64,000 bases of DNA from Nevskiaceae bacterium (GTDB lineage: Bacteria; Pseudomonadota; Gammaproteobacteria; Nevskiales; Nevskiaceae), in assembly GCA_008012115.1 (NCBI GenBank), contig SSEB01000015.1:1-64000 (forward strand). The letters run 5' to 3'. This document shows positions 62,522-64,000 of the stretch, in pieces. Every line of letters starts with the position of its first letter. The first letter of the stretch is position 1. Below the pieces are notes generated by a model. The model was not told the origin of the DNA and did no database searches. It saw only the letters and a list, made by a program, of their open reading frames with translations. The translations under genes and the position numbers were made by a program.

Positions 62522-64000
62522 ACAACACGCCGACGACGCCTGCGGAGATAGAGCGCAGCGCGGCTGCATCGCTTCCTGTCGAACAATTTGTTGACATCAA
62601 AAGCCTGATCGGTGCGCTCTTCCAGCATCGTTGGGGTATTGTCAGCCTTACGATCATCACGATTCTTCTGGCGGGACTTTGGGTTTTCGCCACGTCGCCG
62701 ATCTATCGCGCGACGGTGACGCTGCAGATCGAGAACCGCTCCAACCGTCCCGTGCAGGAAGTGCGTGATGTCTACGATCCGGGTTACGGGTCGTTCGAGT
62801 ATGTCGGCACGCAATACGGTGTACTGGAAGCGCGTGAACTGGCGCGGCGCGTGGTTCGAAAGCTGAATCTGATCAACAACCCCGACTTCGACCTGAAGGA
62901 TGCCGACGGCCCTCTGCAGGCCCTCTCAAATATTAACTGGCAGAGCTTTCTGCCATTCCTGCCTGCAAGCGATGAGCCGAAAAAGACCGCCGCGGAAATC
63001 GAGGCGCAAAAGATCGAGAAAGCGGTCGATGTCTTCAGTGAGCGACTCACCGTCGAGCCCACCTTTGGTACCAACTTGGTGAAGGTCCACTATGACGCCA
63101 AGAAGCCGGAGCTGGCCGCGCAGGTTGCAAACACGCTCGCCGAGGTTTTTATCGAGAGCAATCTCGAATCCCGGTTGGCGATGACGCGGACGACGACCAA
63201 CTGGTTGAACGAGCGCCTCGACTCGATCCGTCAGGAGTTGAACAAATCGGAGCAGGCGCTCCAGGATTTCCGTGACAAGGAGCAGCTGGTCAATGTCGGC
63301 GGAGCCCGCGGGCTGGTCGAGCAGGAAGCCACGGACAACGCGCAGCGACTGCGCGATGCCCAGCGGAAGAAGACAGAGCTGTCCAGTGCTTATGCCAAGG
63401 TCAAGCAGGCCGGCAATGATTTTTCCCAGCTCGAGAACATCAGTGTTCTCCTCGATGGTGCGGCGGTTCAGACGGCCAGGGCCCGGGTTCTGGAGGAAAC
63501 GCAGAAACTGAAGGCTTTGGAGTCCCGGTATGGGCCCAAGCATCCGCAGATGGCCGCTGCGCGTGCTTCTCTGGATTCTGCGACGGCGTCTTATCACAAC
63601 CAATTGCTGATCGCGGCGCAAGGTGTGAAGACGGGCTATGAAGTCGCAGCCGAGACCGAGCGCCAATTGAGCATGCAGGACGCGGGCGTACGCAATCAGA
63701 TCCGCGGCCTTGATCGGAAGCAGGCGCAGCTCGACGCACTGCAGCGCGACGTTGAAACCAATCGCGATCTGTACAACCTCTTCCTGACGCGGTTCAAGGA
63801 AACTGAGACCGCCGGCAATTACCAGGAAGTCGTCGCTCGAGTCATCGACCCGGCGGTGCCGCCGGAAAAGCCGTTCAAGCCGCAAAAGAAAAAAATCTTC
63901 CTCTGGGCGTTACTGATCGGGTTCGCTTTGGGCGTGCTGATGGCGCTGCTGCGTCATCTTCTGAGCGATACCATTGCCTCGGCCGAGGACATGGAACTGA
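62518..64000 (+). CDS. Polysaccharide chain-length regulator/co-polymerase (Wzc/GumC-like, 3' partial)
   Basis: The TTG at 62518 overlaps the previous stop (TTGA) and has GAGGAGAGC upstream. At least 494 residues are visible: a first helix (IVSLTIITILLAGLWVF), the Wzz domain (FEYVGTQYGVLEARELARRV), a long coiled coil (about residues 240-430), and a second helix (IFLWALLIGFALGVLMALL) followed by DTIASAEDMEL. This layout precedes a C-terminal tyrosine kinase in Wzc-type proteins, which would lie beyond the window. It controls polymer length and couples synthesis to export. Confidence 0.92.
   Translation, partial: MNNTPTTPAEIERSAAASLPVEQFVDIKSLIGALFQHRWGIVSLTIITILLAGLWVFATSPIYRATVTLQIENRSNRPVQEVRDVYDPGYGSFEYVGTQYGVLEARELARRVVRKLNLINNPDFDLKDADGPLQALSNINWQSFLPFLPASDEPKKTAAEIEAQKIEKAVDVFSERLTVEPTFGTNLVKVHYDAKKPELAAQVANTLAEVFIESNLESRLAMTRTTTNWLNERLDSIRQELNKSEQALQDFRDKEQLVNVGGARGLVEQEATDNAQRLRDAQRKKTELSSAYAKVKQAGNDFSQLENISVLLDGAAVQTARARVLEETQKLKALESRYGPKHPQMAAARASLDSATASYHNQLLIAAQGVKTGYEVAAETERQLSMQDAGVRNQIRGLDRKQAQLDALQRDVETNRDLYNLFLTRFKETETAGNYQEVVARVIDPAVPPEKPFKPQKKKIFLWALLIGFALGVLMALLRHLLSDTIASAEDMEL

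Overview
The window is GC-rich, densely coded chromosomal DNA of a proteobacterium. The methylcitrate operon with AcnD and PrpF, the paired DUF1302/DUF1329 proteins with an MMPL transporter and a MalT-like LuxR regulator, and the gene style suggest an environmental gammaproteobacterium, perhaps of the Nevskiales/Solimonadaceae type. That placement is inference; no rRNA or tRNA gene is present to test it.

Layout. (1) Positions 2-4183: the 3' part of a di-heme cytochrome c of the peroxidase/RoxA-like kind, followed by overlapping genes for a TlpA-type thioredoxin, a DUF4266 lipoprotein and a DUF3570 barrel. (2) 4194-16031: a large LuxR regulator, divergent from an envelope cassette (MMPL transporter, Tat-type DUF1329, YCF48-like, DUF1302, perfect terminator, second DUF1329). 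(3) 16426-30641: a catabolic operon beginning with a small leader-type ORF and a four-subunit acetone/acetophenone-carboxylase-like enzyme, then dehydrogenases, an acetoacetyl-CoA synthetase and reductases. It reads as a methyl-ketone carboxylation pathway. The same 16-bp palindrome precedes cassettes 2 and 3, so the LuxR protein probably controls both. (4) 30717-32070: a universal stress protein and a small companion. (5) 32534-44473: the methylcitrate operon prpB-prpC-acnD-SRPBCC-prpF on the minus strand ending in pyruvate carboxylase, with divergent prpR. Pyruvate carboxylase turns the pathway product pyruvate back into the oxaloacetate that PrpC consumes. (6) 44582-45547: a BASS-family transporter. 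(7) 45804-64000: an exopolysaccharide cluster (acyltransferase, flippase, methyltransferase, glycosyltransferases, a CDP-glycerol-type pair, two tandem polymerases, initiating phosphotransferase, outer-membrane barrel, Wza-like and Wzc-like export proteins), cut off by the window end.

The most unusual signal is non-coding. Four intergenic elements (16044-16161, 32222-32337, 45574-45687, 53983-54096) share one plan: GC-rich terminal inverted repeats CACCCGCT/AGCGGGTG exactly 110 bp apart end to end, an AT-rich core, and an inner inverted repeat GTTA/TAAC placed symmetrically about the same axis. The interiors have diverged but the length and symmetry have not. They sit at module boundaries, are all in the same orientation, and match no repeat class I can name.
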